Positions 8,578 to 18,125 are shown, counted from the stretch's first letter. The stretch: 64,000 nt of DNA from CAYQDB01 sp964416195 (GCA_964416195.1 CAYQDB010000009.1:1-64000), one strand, 5' to 3'. The notes: a model not told the origin generated them from the sequence alone. A program made the numbers and translations.

Positions 8578-8772
8578 TTTTTGTCGCTTGGCCGCAAGTA
8601 GGGCTTTTCCCTTGACATTTCACGACAAAGAGAACACTCTGTTAGTGTATGTACATGATTCCGGTTGAGTAAGACGTTGAGCGAATATGACATGGAGAGA
8701 AAAATCGGTATGAAGTTTCATGATACTTTTCCGTTGGTATTTCCTGGTCTGACAAGCAATTGACGTACTACC

Positions 8773-10527
8773 ATGAGCAATCGGAAATCAGAACCCAGCA
8801 TGAACAGTAACAACACCAGTCAAATGCCGGATTTTCGCACACTGTCCAACCGGATACTGGAACGGGCCGATAGTGGCATTCCACGAGCACAGTTTCTTAA
8901 GGAAATGTCGCAGATGCTGATCGACTTCACCGGCAGTGATATTGTCCGGTTAGTTCTCAGGGATCGCGGACGGTGCTATCGTTGTGTGCTCACCCGCGAT
9001 ATGAAACAGCCCTTTCGATTCGAGGTGGTGCCCAATTTTCGGAATGACGGTGCCGACATTGTATGGAGCTCCGGAGAGAACGACGCTCTGGAACAGTTGT
9101 GCCGTGACATAATAGATATGCGTGTCGATCCATCAATATCGTTATTGACGGATAATGGCAGTTTGTGGACCGGTGACATAAGTTCTCTCTCGATTGCGGG
9201 TTTGCATGGATCTAGTTCAGGTGGTGGGTTGGGTATAAGGATCGATGAGAGTTGCCATTCTCTAGCCTTGATTCCAATTGAGGTGGGTCAGGAACGAATC
9301 GGCCTAGCGCTGCTGGAGTCAATGGAGAAGGACTATTTTGTTGGACGAGAGGTCGAAGCCTGCGAACGTTTGGCCCAGACTTTTGGGATTGCCCTGGCTC
9401 ACCGGCGGCTGCAGGTAGCGTTGCGGGAACGAGTCAAGGAGCTGACCTGTCTTTACGGTATTGCCAAGCTGGTGGCACAACCGGAAATCTCTCTGGATGA
9501 AGTGTTACAGAAAACGGTGGAGCTGCTCCCGCCCGGTTGGCTTTATCCAGACGTCTGCTGCGCCCGGATTGTTTTGGATGAGCACGCTTACCTTACCAGT
9601 GGTTTCAGGAAACCGGCCCAGAGTATTAGAGCCGATATCGTGGTGGACGGGAATAAGCGAGGCTTTGTGGAAGTGGGTTACGTTTGGGAAAAGCCGCAGC
9701 TTGACGAAGGTCCGTTCTTAAACGAAGAGCGCAGCCTTATCGATGCCATTGCCCGCGAGGTATCGATCATTGTCGAACAGAAGCAGGACGAAGATGAGAA
9801 GTTGAAGTTACAGGAACAACTACGACATGCCGACCGCCTAGCTACAATCGGCCAGCTTGGGGCTGGGTTAGCGCACGAACTGAACGAGCCACTGGCCAAT
9901 ATTCTCGGGTTTGCCCAATTGGCAACCAAGGATCAAGGCTTGATCGACCAGACCCGGCAGGATATAGAAAAGATAATCTCTGCGGCTTTGCATGCTCGTG
10001 AGGTGGTAGGGAAACTCCTCGTATTTGCCAGGGAAACCACCCCGGAAAAAACCAGGATAAGTCTCAATACTCTGATTGAAGATGGGCTTCATTTTCTCCA
10101 GTCCAGGTGTACCAAGACCGGGATCGAGCTAGTGCGCAATCTGTCGAAGCGGCTACCTGAAATCACTGCCGACCGCTCTCAACTGCTTCAGGTGTTAACC
10201 AACTTGGTTGTCAACTCTATACAAGCGATGCCTCGGGGTGGACAGCTAACAATCAGTACTTCCTATACTAATGATCAGGTATTGCTTGCGGTGGAGGATA
10301 CCGGAATCGGCATGAGCACTGAGGTTATGGAGAAGATTTTTGACCCATTTTTTACTACTAAGGATGTTGATCAGGGAACGGGTCTGGGGTTGTCCATAGT
10401 TCGTGGTATAGTAACGTCTCACAGTGGAACCATTGAAGTCGAAAGTGAGGTTGGTCGGGGAACGAAGTTCGTAATTCGATTACCTGTGAAAACAGCGGTC
10501 AACGACGGGGAGAACAATGATAGCTAA
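8773..10527 (+). CDS. Two-component sensor histidine kinase, tandem GAF, NtrB-like
   Basis: The 584-aa cytoplasmic sensor kinase has no transmembrane segments. Two GAF-like domains occupy about 15-205 and 218-345, then a DHp domain with phosphoacceptor H368 in 'GAGLAHELNEPLAN', then a complete HATPase_c domain: N box 'NLVVNSIQAMP', G1 'DTGIGM', F box 'FDPFFTTK', G2 'GTGLGLSI'. It overlaps the following NtrC-type regulator by 11 bp, so the two form a coupled pair. The ligand sensed by the GAF domains is unknown. The pair lies directly upstream of a sigma-54-type promoter and a nitrogen/redox operon, which is the likely target. An alternative start at ATG 8800 cannot be excluded. Confidence 0.92.
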   Translation: MSNRKSEPSMNSNNTSQMPDFRTLSNRILERADSGIPRAQFLKEMSQMLIDFTGSDIVRLVLRDRGRCYRCVLTRDMKQPFRFEVVPNFRNDGADIVWSSGENDALEQLCRDIIDMRVDPSISLLTDNGSLWTGDISSLSIAGLHGSSSGGGLGIRIDESCHSLALIPIEVGQERIGLALLESMEKDYFVGREVEACERLAQTFGIALAHRRLQVALRERVKELTCLYGIAKLVAQPEISLDEVLQKTVELLPPGWLYPDVCCARIVLDEHAYLTSGFRKPAQSIRADIVVDGNKRGFVEVGYVWEKPQLDEGPFLNEERSLIDAIAREVSIIVEQKQDEDEKLKLQEQLRHADRLATIGQLGAGLAHELNEPLANILGFAQLATKDQGLIDQTRQDIEKIISAALHAREVVGKLLVFARETTPEKTRISLNTLIEDGLHFLQSRCTKTGIELVRNLSKRLPEITADRSQLLQVLTNLVVNSIQAMPRGGQLTISTSYTNDQVLLAVEDTGIGMSTEVMEKIFDPFFTTKDVDQGTGLGLSIVRGIVTSHSGTIEVESEVGRGTKFVIRLPVKTAVNDGENNDS

Positions 10528-11866
10528 GCTTGAGAAAGGCGAACGTATCCTGGTGGTCGACGACACCCCGGAAACACTGGAAGTGCTTCAGCGAAACCTG
10601 ACCTCAAAAGGTTACCAGGTGTACACGGCACCGGGAGTGGACGAAGCGCTCCGGGTTCTCGACACCGAATCAATTGACCTCGTCATTACGGACTACAAAA
10701 TGCCCCGGGTCAGCGGCCTGGATTTGGTCAGGCATGTCCGCGAAAACTTCAAGAACGCCGAGGTCATGATGATCACCGGCTATGCTTCAATTGGTGGGGC
10801 GGTTGAGGCAGTAAAGTACGGAGCCGAGGACTATCTGGCCAAACCTTTCACTGATGAAGAGCTTTTAAGCGCGGTGGAGTACGCTCTGGATAAACTCCGT
10901 ACCCGGCGAGCCACACGACCCTGGTCAGATGAAAAGATTTCAGAGTCATACGGCATCCTGGGTGAGTCAGAAGCGATGCAGAAGGTTTTCAATGCCATTG
11001 GCAAGGCTGCCACAACACCCGCGACCGTTCTCATAACAGGAGAGAGCGGAACCGGTAAGGAACTCGTAGCACGGGCTATTCACTATTGCAGTCCTCGGGC
11101 ATCGGCTGCGTTTGTACCGGTCAACTGCGGTGGCATCCCTGAGGGTCTGCTGGAAAGCGAACTGTTCGGGCATGTGAAGGGTGCTTTTACCGGGGCGACT
11201 GAAACCCGCGCCGGCTTTTTCCAGACTGCCGATGGCGGCACTATCTTCCTTGATGAGATCAGCGAGACCAGCCTTGCCATGCAGGTCAAACTGCTTCGCG
11301 TTCTTCAGGACAAAGAAGTCTGCATGGTTGGTGATGCACGCACGCGAAAAGTCGATGTGCGGATAGTAGCGGCCACAAATAAGGATTTGCAAAGCCTGAT
11401 CAAAAAAGAGCTTTTCCGCGAGGATCTCTTTTTCCGTCTTAGTGTGATTACTATCGCTGTCCCACCGCTCTGCAAGAGGGGAAACGATGTTTTGCTCTTG
11501 ACCCGCCACTTTGTCAACAAGTTTGCTCAAGAGATGGGCAAACCACCCATTCGTTTCTCCGATGATGCCCTGAAAGCCCTTAAAAACTATGACTGGCCCG
11601 GCAATGTGAGGGAACTGGAGAATGTCGTTCAGCGATTGGTGGTCATGACCGACGGTGATGTTGTTGATGCACCTGACCTGCCTTCGCTGATGCGGTTTTC
11701 AGCCCCGCGACAGACTGGGTTTCGGCGCACGCTGGCTGAGGTGGAGGGGGAGCATATCCGAAATGTGCTGGCCAGCGTGGATGGCAACAAGACTCGCGCG
11801 GCAGAGATACTTGGTATTGACCGGAAGACCCTCAGAGAGAAATTGAAAGAGGATAAAACCTCCTGA
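10517..11866 (+). CDS. Sigma-54-dependent response regulator, NtrC family
   Basis: The 449-aa regulator has three parts: a receiver with phosphoacceptor D59 in 'VITDYKMP'; an AAA+ sigma-54 interaction domain with Walker A 'GESGTGKE' near 175, the sigma-54 contact loop 'GAFTGA' near 222 and Walker B 'GGTIFLDE'; and a C-terminal Fis-type helix-turn-helix ('NKTRAAEILGIDRKTLREKL'). All elements for activating sigma-54 promoters are present. The cognate kinase is the overlapping upstream gene. The -24/-12 promoter at 12084-12098 lies 220 bp downstream, so the pair probably controls the glutamate dehydrogenase operon. Confidence 0.95.
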   Translation: MIAKLEKGERILVVDDTPETLEVLQRNLTSKGYQVYTAPGVDEALRVLDTESIDLVITDYKMPRVSGLDLVRHVRENFKNAEVMMITGYASIGGAVEAVKYGAEDYLAKPFTDEELLSAVEYALDKLRTRRATRPWSDEKISESYGILGESEAMQKVFNAIGKAATTPATVLITGESGTGKELVARAIHYCSPRASAAFVPVNCGGIPEGLLESELFGHVKGAFTGATETRAGFFQTADGGTIFLDEISETSLAMQVKLLRVLQDKEVCMVGDARTRKVDVRIVAATNKDLQSLIKKELFREDLFFRLSVITIAVPPLCKRGNDVLLLTRHFVNKFAQEMGKPPIRFSDDALKALKNYDWPGNVRELENVVQRLVVMTDGDVVDAPDLPSLMRFSAPRQTGFRRTLAEVEGEHIRNVLASVDGNKTRAAEILGIDRKTLREKLKEDKTS

Positions 11867-12298
11867 ACCTGACCATACAAGCTGGGGAATTTCTCTCCGG
11901 CGGCACAAACCTTCCCGCTTTTATCCTTACCATATGGAACATGATAGCCTCCTACGGCCGTGATATTCGAAAAATGCTAACATCTGTCCAGTTACTGATC
12001 ACATTGCCGGACAAGCAGATAGCTCATTGCGTTCACTGACCTTCCCGACTGGGGAGATCCTCCACACTCCCGATCGCGCACGGTGGCACACTCCTTGCTT
12101 AACGTGTGAGTACGGGTGTTGACGGATTTCAGTGACCCGCTTGATAAAGAGTTGTTAAACAGGAGCTTTGTGCTGATGAACAATTCAACATGATTTGGGG
12201 GAAGTAGAAGTCAAACATGTTGCATCAGCTGTAGGAAAGAGACGACCCACCGGTGTTGATTCAACGCGCTGGCAGGCACCAGTCTCCAGGAGGTATTG
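11867..12298 (+). other. Regulatory intergenic region upstream of the gdh operon
   Basis: There is no gene here. The stretch contains the sigma-54 promoter at 12084-12098 and, upstream of it, about 215 bp where enhancer sites for the NtrC-type regulator would be expected. I could not identify a clear dyad binding site. The inferred leader of about 190 nt contains a 7-bp inverted repeat, CAACATG (12186-12192) with CATGTTG (12216-12222), of unknown use. Confidence 0.6.
12084..12098 (+). promoter_or_regulatory. Sigma-54 (-24/-12) promoter of the gdh operon
   Basis: The sequence TGGCAC-ACTCC-TTGC matches the sigma-54 consensus exactly (TGGCAC-N5-TTGC), with GG and GC dinucleotides 10 bases apart. 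It points toward the glutamate dehydrogenase gene, with an expected start near 12110. The adjoining NtrC-family activator supports its use. Confidence 0.85.
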
Positions 12299-13597
12299 AT
12301 GGAAGCCAAGGCAGTTCTGTCACAGCGGGGGGCGCAGGCCCAAAAGGCCAGCCTTTATGAGAACGTGAGATGGCAGTACAACAAGGCGGCTGATCTTATG
12401 GAACTCGATAAGGAGATACGTAAGATACTTGCGATGACCGAAAACGAGATTATCGTCCATTTCCCAGTAAAGATGGACGATGGTCACATTGAGATGTTCA
12501 CCGGGTATCGTGTTCAGCACAACAGTGTTTTCGGACCCTACAAAGGAGGGTTGCGGTACCATCCTTCGGTCGATATCGATGAAATCCGTGCGCTGGCGAC
12601 ATGGATGACCTGGAAGGGAGCCATCACCGACATACCGTTCGGAGGAGCCAAGGGCGGTATACAGTTTGACCCTTCACAGCACTCTCACAACGAGGTGGAA
12701 CGGATTACTCGTCGCTTTACCTTCGCGTTAGGAAACAATATTGGACCGGAGTATGATATTCCTGCTCCTGACGTGAACACTAACGCGCAGATAATGGCCT
12801 GGTTACTCGATACCTATCTGTCAACAATGCCACCACATGAGCGACAACGCTGCACCCATGTAGTTACCGGCAAACCGATTGAGTCAGGCGGGAGCCTTGG
12901 ACGAGATAAGGCAACAGGCCAAGGCATCGTCTTTACCATTGAAGAATGGGCCAAAGACAACAACTTCGATCTTAGCAAGGCAACGTACACCGTTCAGGGA
13001 TTCGGAAATGTCGGCTCCTGGGCGTCCCGCCTATTAATGTCCCATGGAGCGAAGTTGGTGGCTGTCGAGGATATTACCGGAGCCATTGCCAACCGGAACG
13101 GCATAGATTCGAACGATCTTGCGCGTTACGTGGCTAAAACCGGCGGCGTCGCCGGATACCAGGGCGATAATCCAATTAGTCATGAAACTTTCATGAAACT
13201 GAAGGCTGATATCTTCATACCAGCCGCCATGGAAAACCAGATTACCACCGACACAGCACCTTGGTTGAATGTGAAGGTGGTGGCCGAAGGAGCTAATGGA
13301 CCCACTAACCCGGATGGCGATGCGATTCTCAAGGATAGAGGTATTGACGTGATTCCGGATATCCTCTGCAACTCCGGTGGGGTCATTGTCAGCTACTTCG
13401 AATGGCTTCAGAACAAACGCAGTGAGTTCTGGGAACTGGAGGAAGTCGACTCTAAACTGCGCAAGAAAATCACCCGCGCCTATGAGAAAGTGCGTGATGC
13501 CGCCAAAGAATACAACGCCGATTGGCGCACGGCAGCATACATTGTGGCTCTGACACGTTTGGAGAAAGTGTACAAGGAGCGGGGGATTTTTCCGTAA
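12299..13597 (+). CDS. Glutamate dehydrogenase (Glu/Leu/Phe/Val dehydrogenase family)
   Basis: The 432-aa enzyme catalyses reversible oxidative deamination of glutamate to 2-oxoglutarate and ammonia with NAD(P). Conserved features are 'YKGGLRYHP' (K82), the catalytic lysine in 'MTWKGAI' (K106), 'PFGGAKGGI' (K118) and the Rossmann motif 'GFGNVGSWAS' near 235. Length is typical of hexameric GDH. The ATG at 12299 has AGGAGG about five bases upstream; an in-frame TTG at 12296 is too close to it. It is the first gene of a sigma-54-driven operon containing NADH- and NADPH-type flavoenzyme subunits, suggesting that glutamate turnover is coupled to pyridine-nucleotide balance. NAD or NADP preference cannot be fixed by eye. 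Confidence 0.95.
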   Translation: MEAKAVLSQRGAQAQKASLYENVRWQYNKAADLMELDKEIRKILAMTENEIIVHFPVKMDDGHIEMFTGYRVQHNSVFGPYKGGLRYHPSVDIDEIRALATWMTWKGAITDIPFGGAKGGIQFDPSQHSHNEVERITRRFTFALGNNIGPEYDIPAPDVNTNAQIMAWLLDTYLSTMPPHERQRCTHVVTGKPIESGGSLGRDKATGQGIVFTIEEWAKDNNFDLSKATYTVQGFGNVGSWASRLLMSHGAKLVAVEDITGAIANRNGIDSNDLARYVAKTGGVAGYQGDNPISHETFMKLKADIFIPAAMENQITTDTAPWLNVKVVAEGANGPTNPDGDAILKDRGIDVIPDILCNSGGVIVSYFEWLQNKRSEFWELEEVDSKLRKKITRAYEKVRDAAKEYNADWRTAAYIVALTRLEKVYKERGIFP

Positions 13598-13737
13598 TGA
13601 ATCCTATTTGGTGGACAGCGGCTTCTCTTACTTCGATCGCGGCAGACCGGTGCGTGGGGGAGAAACACCTGTGGATAAGGAGACATAAAATGACGGGAAC
13701 TATCGTAGCGCAAGATACACTAATGGAGGGTTTTACC

Positions 13738-14016
13738 ATGTCAGCGATAAAACCGTTTGTCGGACTCTGTGCGACCTGTAACAACGCTGAAAGCTGCGTT
13801 TATCGGAAACGTACCGGGACAGATGCGATATACTGCGAAATGTTTGATGATTATGTACCTCCTAGCTCTAAGGATATCCCTCCTGTCACCGTGACGACAC
13901 CGGAAACTTCGGAACCAGGAGAGCTCAAGGGTCTTTGTGTGAATTGTGCACATCGCGATACCTGCAAGCTCCCTAGGCCAAAAGGAGGAGTCTGGCATTG
14001 CGAGGAATACGAGTAG
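13738..14016 (+). CDS. Small cysteine-rich protein with two C-x2-C-x5-C repeats
   Basis: The 92-aa protein is made of two similar modules: 'GLCATCNNAESCVYRK...CEMF' and 'GLCVNCAHRDTCKLPR...CEEYE'. Each has C-x2-C-x5-C and a later Cys-Glu, so it probably binds two metal ions or iron-sulfur clusters. I recognise the type as a small protein found next to NADH-oxidising flavoprotein operons but know no defined function. The ATG at 13738 has TGGAGGG upstream; another in-frame ATG at 13690 also has a good ribosome site (AAGGAG), giving a 108-aa form. It lies between gdh and the NuoE-like gene. Confidence 0.75.
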   Translation: MSAIKPFVGLCATCNNAESCVYRKRTGTDAIYCEMFDDYVPPSSKDIPPVTVTTPETSEPGELKGLCVNCAHRDTCKLPRPKGGVWHCEEYE

Positions 14017-14038
14017 CATGTGTAGGTGAAAGTTAGAA

Positions 14039-14890
14039 ATGTCTACTGACGAAATTTCGGCAATTGTAGAAAAGAACGGCTCCACAGAAGAAGGGCTTAT
14101 CTCCATTCTGGAGCAGATACAGGCCAGATACAGCTATCTTCCCGAAGACGTCCTGCGAGCTGTTGCAGAAAAGACCGGTCGCTCGCTGGTTGATATCTAC
14201 GGCGTGGCGACGTTTTACAGAGCGTTCAGCCTTAAACCCCGTGGGAAGCATCTCATTTCCGTGTGCTTGGGAACGGCCTGTCACGTACGCGGCGGGCCGG
14301 CCATCGCTGAAGAGGTCCATCGGCAATTGGGAATCAACGCAGGTGAGACGACACCCGATAAAGAGTTCACGCTGGAAACGGTCAACTGCCTGGGCGCCTG
14401 CGCTCTCGGTCCAGTGGTTGTCGTGGACGGCCATTATTTCCCCCATATGAGGACTTCGATGGTCAAGGATATTCTCAATAAGGCTCGTACTGGTCTCGAT
14501 AAAGTTGAGATTGAAACTGATCAGCGCGTGTTTCCACTTGAGGTCAGTTGTGCTCGTTGCAATCACAGTTTGATGGACCCACGGCACGTGATTGACGGCC
14601 AGCCTCCCGTTCGGGTGACAGTCTCGTTCAGTAACAAGCACGGCTGGATGATGCTATCCAGTCTTTACGGAAGCTATGAGGTATCTTCGGAGTATGAAAT
14701 ACCCCCCGACACTATTGTCCAAATGTTTTGTCCTCACTGCCACGCCGAACTTATTGGCAGTAGCAAGTGCGGCGAGTGTGGCGCACCTATGGTGCCGATG
14801 ATTGTCCGCGGAGGCGGCGTAGTACAGATCTGTTCCCGCCGCGGCTGCAAAGGTCACATGCTGGATTTGGGTGGTGCAACATTAGAGTAA
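14039..14890 (+). CDS. NuoE/HydC-like [2Fe-2S] subunit with C-terminal zinc-ribbon extension
   Basis: Residues 1-150 form a thioredoxin-fold [2Fe-2S] NuoE-like domain with ligands C76, C81, C117 and C121 ('CLGTAC', 'NCLGAC'). Such subunits pair with NuoF/HydB-like NADH-oxidising flavoproteins. The protein is 283 aa, well over the usual 150-170. The extra 130 residues contain two Cys-x2-Cys pairs ('CARC', 'CPHC') and more ('CGEC', 'CSRRGC'), resembling a zinc ribbon. The gene begins 22 bp after the Cys-rich protein and ends 37 bp before the NuoF fusion, in the same operon. The extension could be a docking module; that is inference. Confidence 0.88.
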   Translation: MSTDEISAIVEKNGSTEEGLISILEQIQARYSYLPEDVLRAVAEKTGRSLVDIYGVATFYRAFSLKPRGKHLISVCLGTACHVRGGPAIAEEVHRQLGINAGETTPDKEFTLETVNCLGACALGPVVVVDGHYFPHMRTSMVKDILNKARTGLDKVEIETDQRVFPLEVSCARCNHSLMDPRHVIDGQPPVRVTVSFSNKHGWMMLSSLYGSYEVSSEYEIPPDTIVQMFCPHCHAELIGSSKCGECGAPMVPMIVRGGGVVQICSRRGCKGHMLDLGGATLE

Positions 14891-14927
14891 TGGTTGGTCA
14901 CGGTCTGTTATGAGAAAAGGTTGCTAA

Positions 14928-17900
14928 GTGAGAAAGCTTTCAACGGTTGAGGAATTCCGCGATTTTCGCCAGCGTATTGTGAGCGAAAGAGAAGCCCAGC
15001 AAGACAAACCCACTATAGTGATTAGCGCCGACACAGGAGGGCAAGCTAGCGGCATCAATGATATTATAAGGCTAATCAAACGATACATCTTGGAGAGAAG
15101 TCTCCAGGAGAGGGTCGCGCTGAGAATTACCGGCTGTCATGGGTTTTGCGAGATGAACCCGTATGTTCTCGTGGAGCCTGGTGGGCATTTTTACCCCAAG
15201 CTCAAAACCAAAGACGTTCCCAGAGTGGTAGAAGCGGCGGTGGGCGGTTTCGTGGACGAAGGTTTGATCTACAAGGACCCGCGTGAACAAAAGAGTTATC
15301 CCTGCCAAGGCGATATTCCTTTCTTCAAGAAGCAGACGCGTACTATCCTGGGAGAGAATCAAAGGCTGGACCCTATACGAATTCTCAACTACATCGAACA
15401 GGGTGGGTACACAGCGGCAGAGAAAGTCCTAACTAATCCTGATCCTGAGTGGATCATTAGCGAGATAAAGAAATCCGGGTTGCGGGGTCGCGGAGGCGCC
15501 GGGTTTCCTACCGGTAAAAAGTGGGAACTGGCCCGGGCTTCCGGCAACGGACAGGAACAGAAATATGTTGTCTGCAATGCTGACGAGGGTGACCCTGGAG
15601 CATACATGGATCGCGGTGTTTTGGAAGGCAACCCTCATGCCATCATTGAGGGGATGCTTATCGCGGGTATTGCCATTGGCGCCACCCAGGGTATCATCTA
15701 TGTCCGAGGTGAATACCCGCTGGCTATCAAACATACTCTTATCGCCCTGCGTCAGGCGCGAGACGGCGGCCTTTTGGGACAGAATATCCTCGGCACCGGC
15801 ATCGATTTCGATATCAACATTGTCCGCGGCGCGGGCGCTTTTGTCTGCGGGGAGGAAACGGCTCTGATCAGTTCCGTCGAGGGACGCATGGGTGAACCTC
15901 GTCAGCGGCCGCCCTATCCTATTGAAAAAGGGCTTTGGGGGCATCCTACCTGCATCAATAACGTGGAGACATTAGCGAACATACATGTGATAATTGACCG
16001 CGGAGGTGAAGAGTACGCCAAGGTGGGCGTGCCCGGCAATACCGGAACGAAGATATTCTCCCTGGTGGGGAAGATCAAAAATACCGGTCTGGTCGAGGTC
16101 CCGCTGGGTACGAAAATCAGCGAGGTCGTCTACGATATCGGTGGCGGCCCAGTCGGCAAAGCCAAGATTAAGGCGGTACAGACGGGCGGACCGTCCGGTG
16201 GCTGTATTCCGGCCAGTATGTTCGACCTCCCCATCGATTACGAAAGTTTGGCTCAGGCGGGATCGATAATGGGGTCGGGCGGCATGATCGTCATGGATGA
16301 AAACACCTGCATGGTGGATATAGCCAAGTACTTCATGAATTTTCTCAAGGACGAGTCCTGCGGCAAGTGCTTCACCTGCCGTAAAGGCACCCAGCGTATG
16401 TACGAAATTCTCGATGATATTTCCAAGGGCCAGGCAAAGATGGAGGACCTGGACCTGTTGGAGGAACTGGCGCTTGTCGTAAAGGACACCACTATGTGTG
16501 GTTTGGGGCAGTCTGCTCCCAATCCAATTCTCAGCACCCTGCGCTATTTCCGCAATGAGTACGAGCGACATATCAAAGATAAGAGATGTGATGCTTTTGT
16601 CTGTAAGGAGCTGGTAGGAGCGCCCTGCCAGTCTGCCTGCCCGCTTGGCACTGAGGCCTGGCGCTATGTGGCCCACATTGCACGCGGTGAGTACGAAGAC
16701 GCTTATCGCATTATCCGTGAAGCAAATCCTTTCCCGTCGGTATGCGGAAGGGTCTGTCATCATCCGTGCGAAGATAGATGTCGCGCCGGTACCAGCGGAG
16801 GCGAGCCGGTGGCTATTCGTGCTCTCAAGCGTTTCATTACTGATCGCTTTGACCCGTCGGTATACAAACCGCAAAGAGTGGCATGGGCTGACGGTGAGCC
16901 TCCCCTGGTAGCGGTAATCGGCTCAGGTCCCGCCGGTCTCACCGCAGCTCACTATCTTTCTTTGAAGGGCTACAAAGTAACCGTCTTCGAAGCTGAGAAT
17001 GAGCCTGGAGGGATGCTCTTCTGTGCCATTCCGTCCTATCGTCTGCCACGGGAAGTCATCAGAAACGAGATAAATGCCCTTCTAGATGAAAACATTACAG
17101 TCAAATGCAACACCGCGCTAGGCCGTGACATTACTGTTGATGGCCTATTTAAGGACGGGTACAAGGCGGTTTTACTGGCGCTAGGGGCGCACAAGAGCCG
17201 ACCGCTCCAGCTTGAGAACGAGGATGTCGACGGCGTTTACCCGTCAATTGAATTCCTTAAGGCATTGAATATGAGAGGTGAACATCTGGCTCAAGGTCGG
17301 ATTGGTGTTATTGGTGGTGGCAACTCTGCCATTGACGCCGCACGAATGGCTCTGCGTCAGAAAGATGTCGACAGCGTTACTATCCTCTACCGCCGGACAC
17401 GCGATGAGATGCCTGCTTTTGCTGAGGAGATTGAAGCGGCTGCCCAGGAAGGGATTAATATCCAGACGCTGGTTACTCCCACCAAGGTCATTGCCAAAGA
17501 TGGACGCCTATCTGGTCTTGAATGTGTACGTAACGAGTTAGGCGACGTAGATTCCAGTGGTCGACGACGTCCGGTTCCCATAAATGGTACAGAACATGTC
17601 ATTGAACTTGATACACTGGTTGTGGCCATAGGAGAGGATTCGGGGGTAGATGCTATCGGACCTGCCCGGTTGAGTCGGATTGAGACAACCAGGGCCAATA
17701 CTGTTAAGGTTGATCCGGCCACGTTTCTTACTAACCGTCCGGGAGTATTTGCCGCAGGTGATGTCGTAACCGGTCCCAATACGGTAGTTGAAGCCATCGC
17801 GGCTGGTAAGAAGGCGGCGGTGATGATAGATCGTTTTGTGAGGAATGAGGAGTTGGTGCAGCCGGCTGAGCCATGTCTGCCGAGAGTCTATGTCGAACCG

Positions 17901-18125
17901 GTCAAGGTGGATGCAGAAGAGGTACAGCCAACTGATCGCGTTGAAACCCCCCGCGCACCGGCGGAATGGCGCAAACGCAACTTTGCCGAAGTGGAAGTAT
18001 CACTCTCCATTGATGAGGCAACCCATGAGGCCCGCCGATGTCTGCGATGTGATCTGGAATTCACCAAACCCAAAGAGGTTGAGACCGAAACAGAAATCAA
18101 GCCTGCCGCAGTTGGAGAAAAATGA
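14928..18125 (+). CDS. NuoF/HydB-like NADH dehydrogenase fused to NfnB/GltD-like NADPH oxidoreductase
   Basis: The 1065-aa protein joins two flavoproteins. Residues 1-550 are NuoF/HydB-like: a [2Fe-2S] N-terminus (C70, C74), the NADH/FMN site 'RGRGGAGFPTG' near 187, 'NADEGDPGAY', and a [4Fe-4S] site C478-x2-C481-x2-C484 with C524. Residues 553-1050 are GltD/NfnB-like: a Cys-rich cluster domain ('CQSAC', 'CGRVC', 'CEDRC'), FAD motif 'GSGPAGLTAA' near 664, NAD(P) motif 'GGGNSAIDAA' near 793 and 'AAGDVVTGPN' near 942. From memory, this layout matches the Sporomusa-type bifurcating transhydrogenase (Stn), which couples NADH, NADPH and ferredoxin. The start is GTG 14928; the stop overlaps the next start by 4 bp. 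Confidence 0.92.
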   Translation: MRKLSTVEEFRDFRQRIVSEREAQQDKPTIVISADTGGQASGINDIIRLIKRYILERSLQERVALRITGCHGFCEMNPYVLVEPGGHFYPKLKTKDVPRVVEAAVGGFVDEGLIYKDPREQKSYPCQGDIPFFKKQTRTILGENQRLDPIRILNYIEQGGYTAAEKVLTNPDPEWIISEIKKSGLRGRGGAGFPTGKKWELARASGNGQEQKYVVCNADEGDPGAYMDRGVLEGNPHAIIEGMLIAGIAIGATQGIIYVRGEYPLAIKHTLIALRQARDGGLLGQNILGTGIDFDINIVRGAGAFVCGEETALISSVEGRMGEPRQRPPYPIEKGLWGHPTCINNVETLANIHVIIDRGGEEYAKVGVPGNTGTKIFSLVGKIKNTGLVEVPLGTKISEVVYDIGGGPVGKAKIKAVQTGGPSGGCIPASMFDLPIDYESLAQAGSIMGSGGMIVMDENTCMVDIAKYFMNFLKDESCGKCFTCRKGTQRMYEILDDISKGQAKMEDLDLLEELALVVKDTTMCGLGQSAPNPILSTLRYFRNEYERHIKDKRCDAFVCKELVGAPCQSACPLGTEAWRYVAHIARGEYEDAYRIIREANPFPSVCGRVCHHPCEDRCRAGTSGGEPVAIRALKRFITDRFDPSVYKPQRVAWADGEPPLVAVIGSGPAGLTAAHYLSLKGYKVTVFEAENEPGGMLFCAIPSYRLPREVIRNEINALLDENITVKCNTALGRDITVDGLFKDGYKAVLLALGAHKSRPLQLENEDVDGVYPSIEFLKALNMRGEHLAQGRIGVIGGGNSAIDAARMALRQKDVDSVTILYRRTRDEMPAFAEEIEAAAQEGINIQTLVTPTKVIAKDGRLSGLECVRNELGDVDSSGRRRPVPINGTEHVIELDTLVVAIGEDSGVDAIGPARLSRIETTRANTVKVDPATFLTNRPGVFAAGDVVTGPNTVVEAIAAGKKAAVMIDRFVRNEELVQPAEPCLPRVYVEPVKVDAEEVQPTDRVETPRAPAEWRKRNFAEVEVSLSIDEATHEARRCLRCDLEFTKPKEVETETEIKPAAVGEK

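Larger units (their letters stand above)
6784..8772. other. Degenerate intergenic island (no intact gene)
   Basis: This stretch of about 2 kb has no convincing full-length coding region. It holds a transposase C-terminal remnant (6877-7001), an IS-type terminal repeat (about 7157-7172), a degenerate tRNA-like sequence on the minus strand (about 7400-7490), a tandem purine-rich repeat (7629-7683), the 3' end of a tRNA gene without its 5' part (7747-7768), paired palindromes split by a MITE (8017-8234) and an integrase fragment (8395-8577). The combination suggests repeated insertion and decay of mobile DNA. Confidence 0.7.

Noticed and set aside
8259..8693. A 144-codon minus-strand open frame in the degenerate island
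   Set aside because: It lies antisense to the integrase fragment, which gives the recognisable protein on the plus strand; its own product has no family resemblance.
15972..16874. A 300-codon minus-strand frame inside the NuoF fusion gene
   Set aside because: It is the antisense shadow of strongly conserved coding sequence and lacks a ribosome site and protein-like composition.
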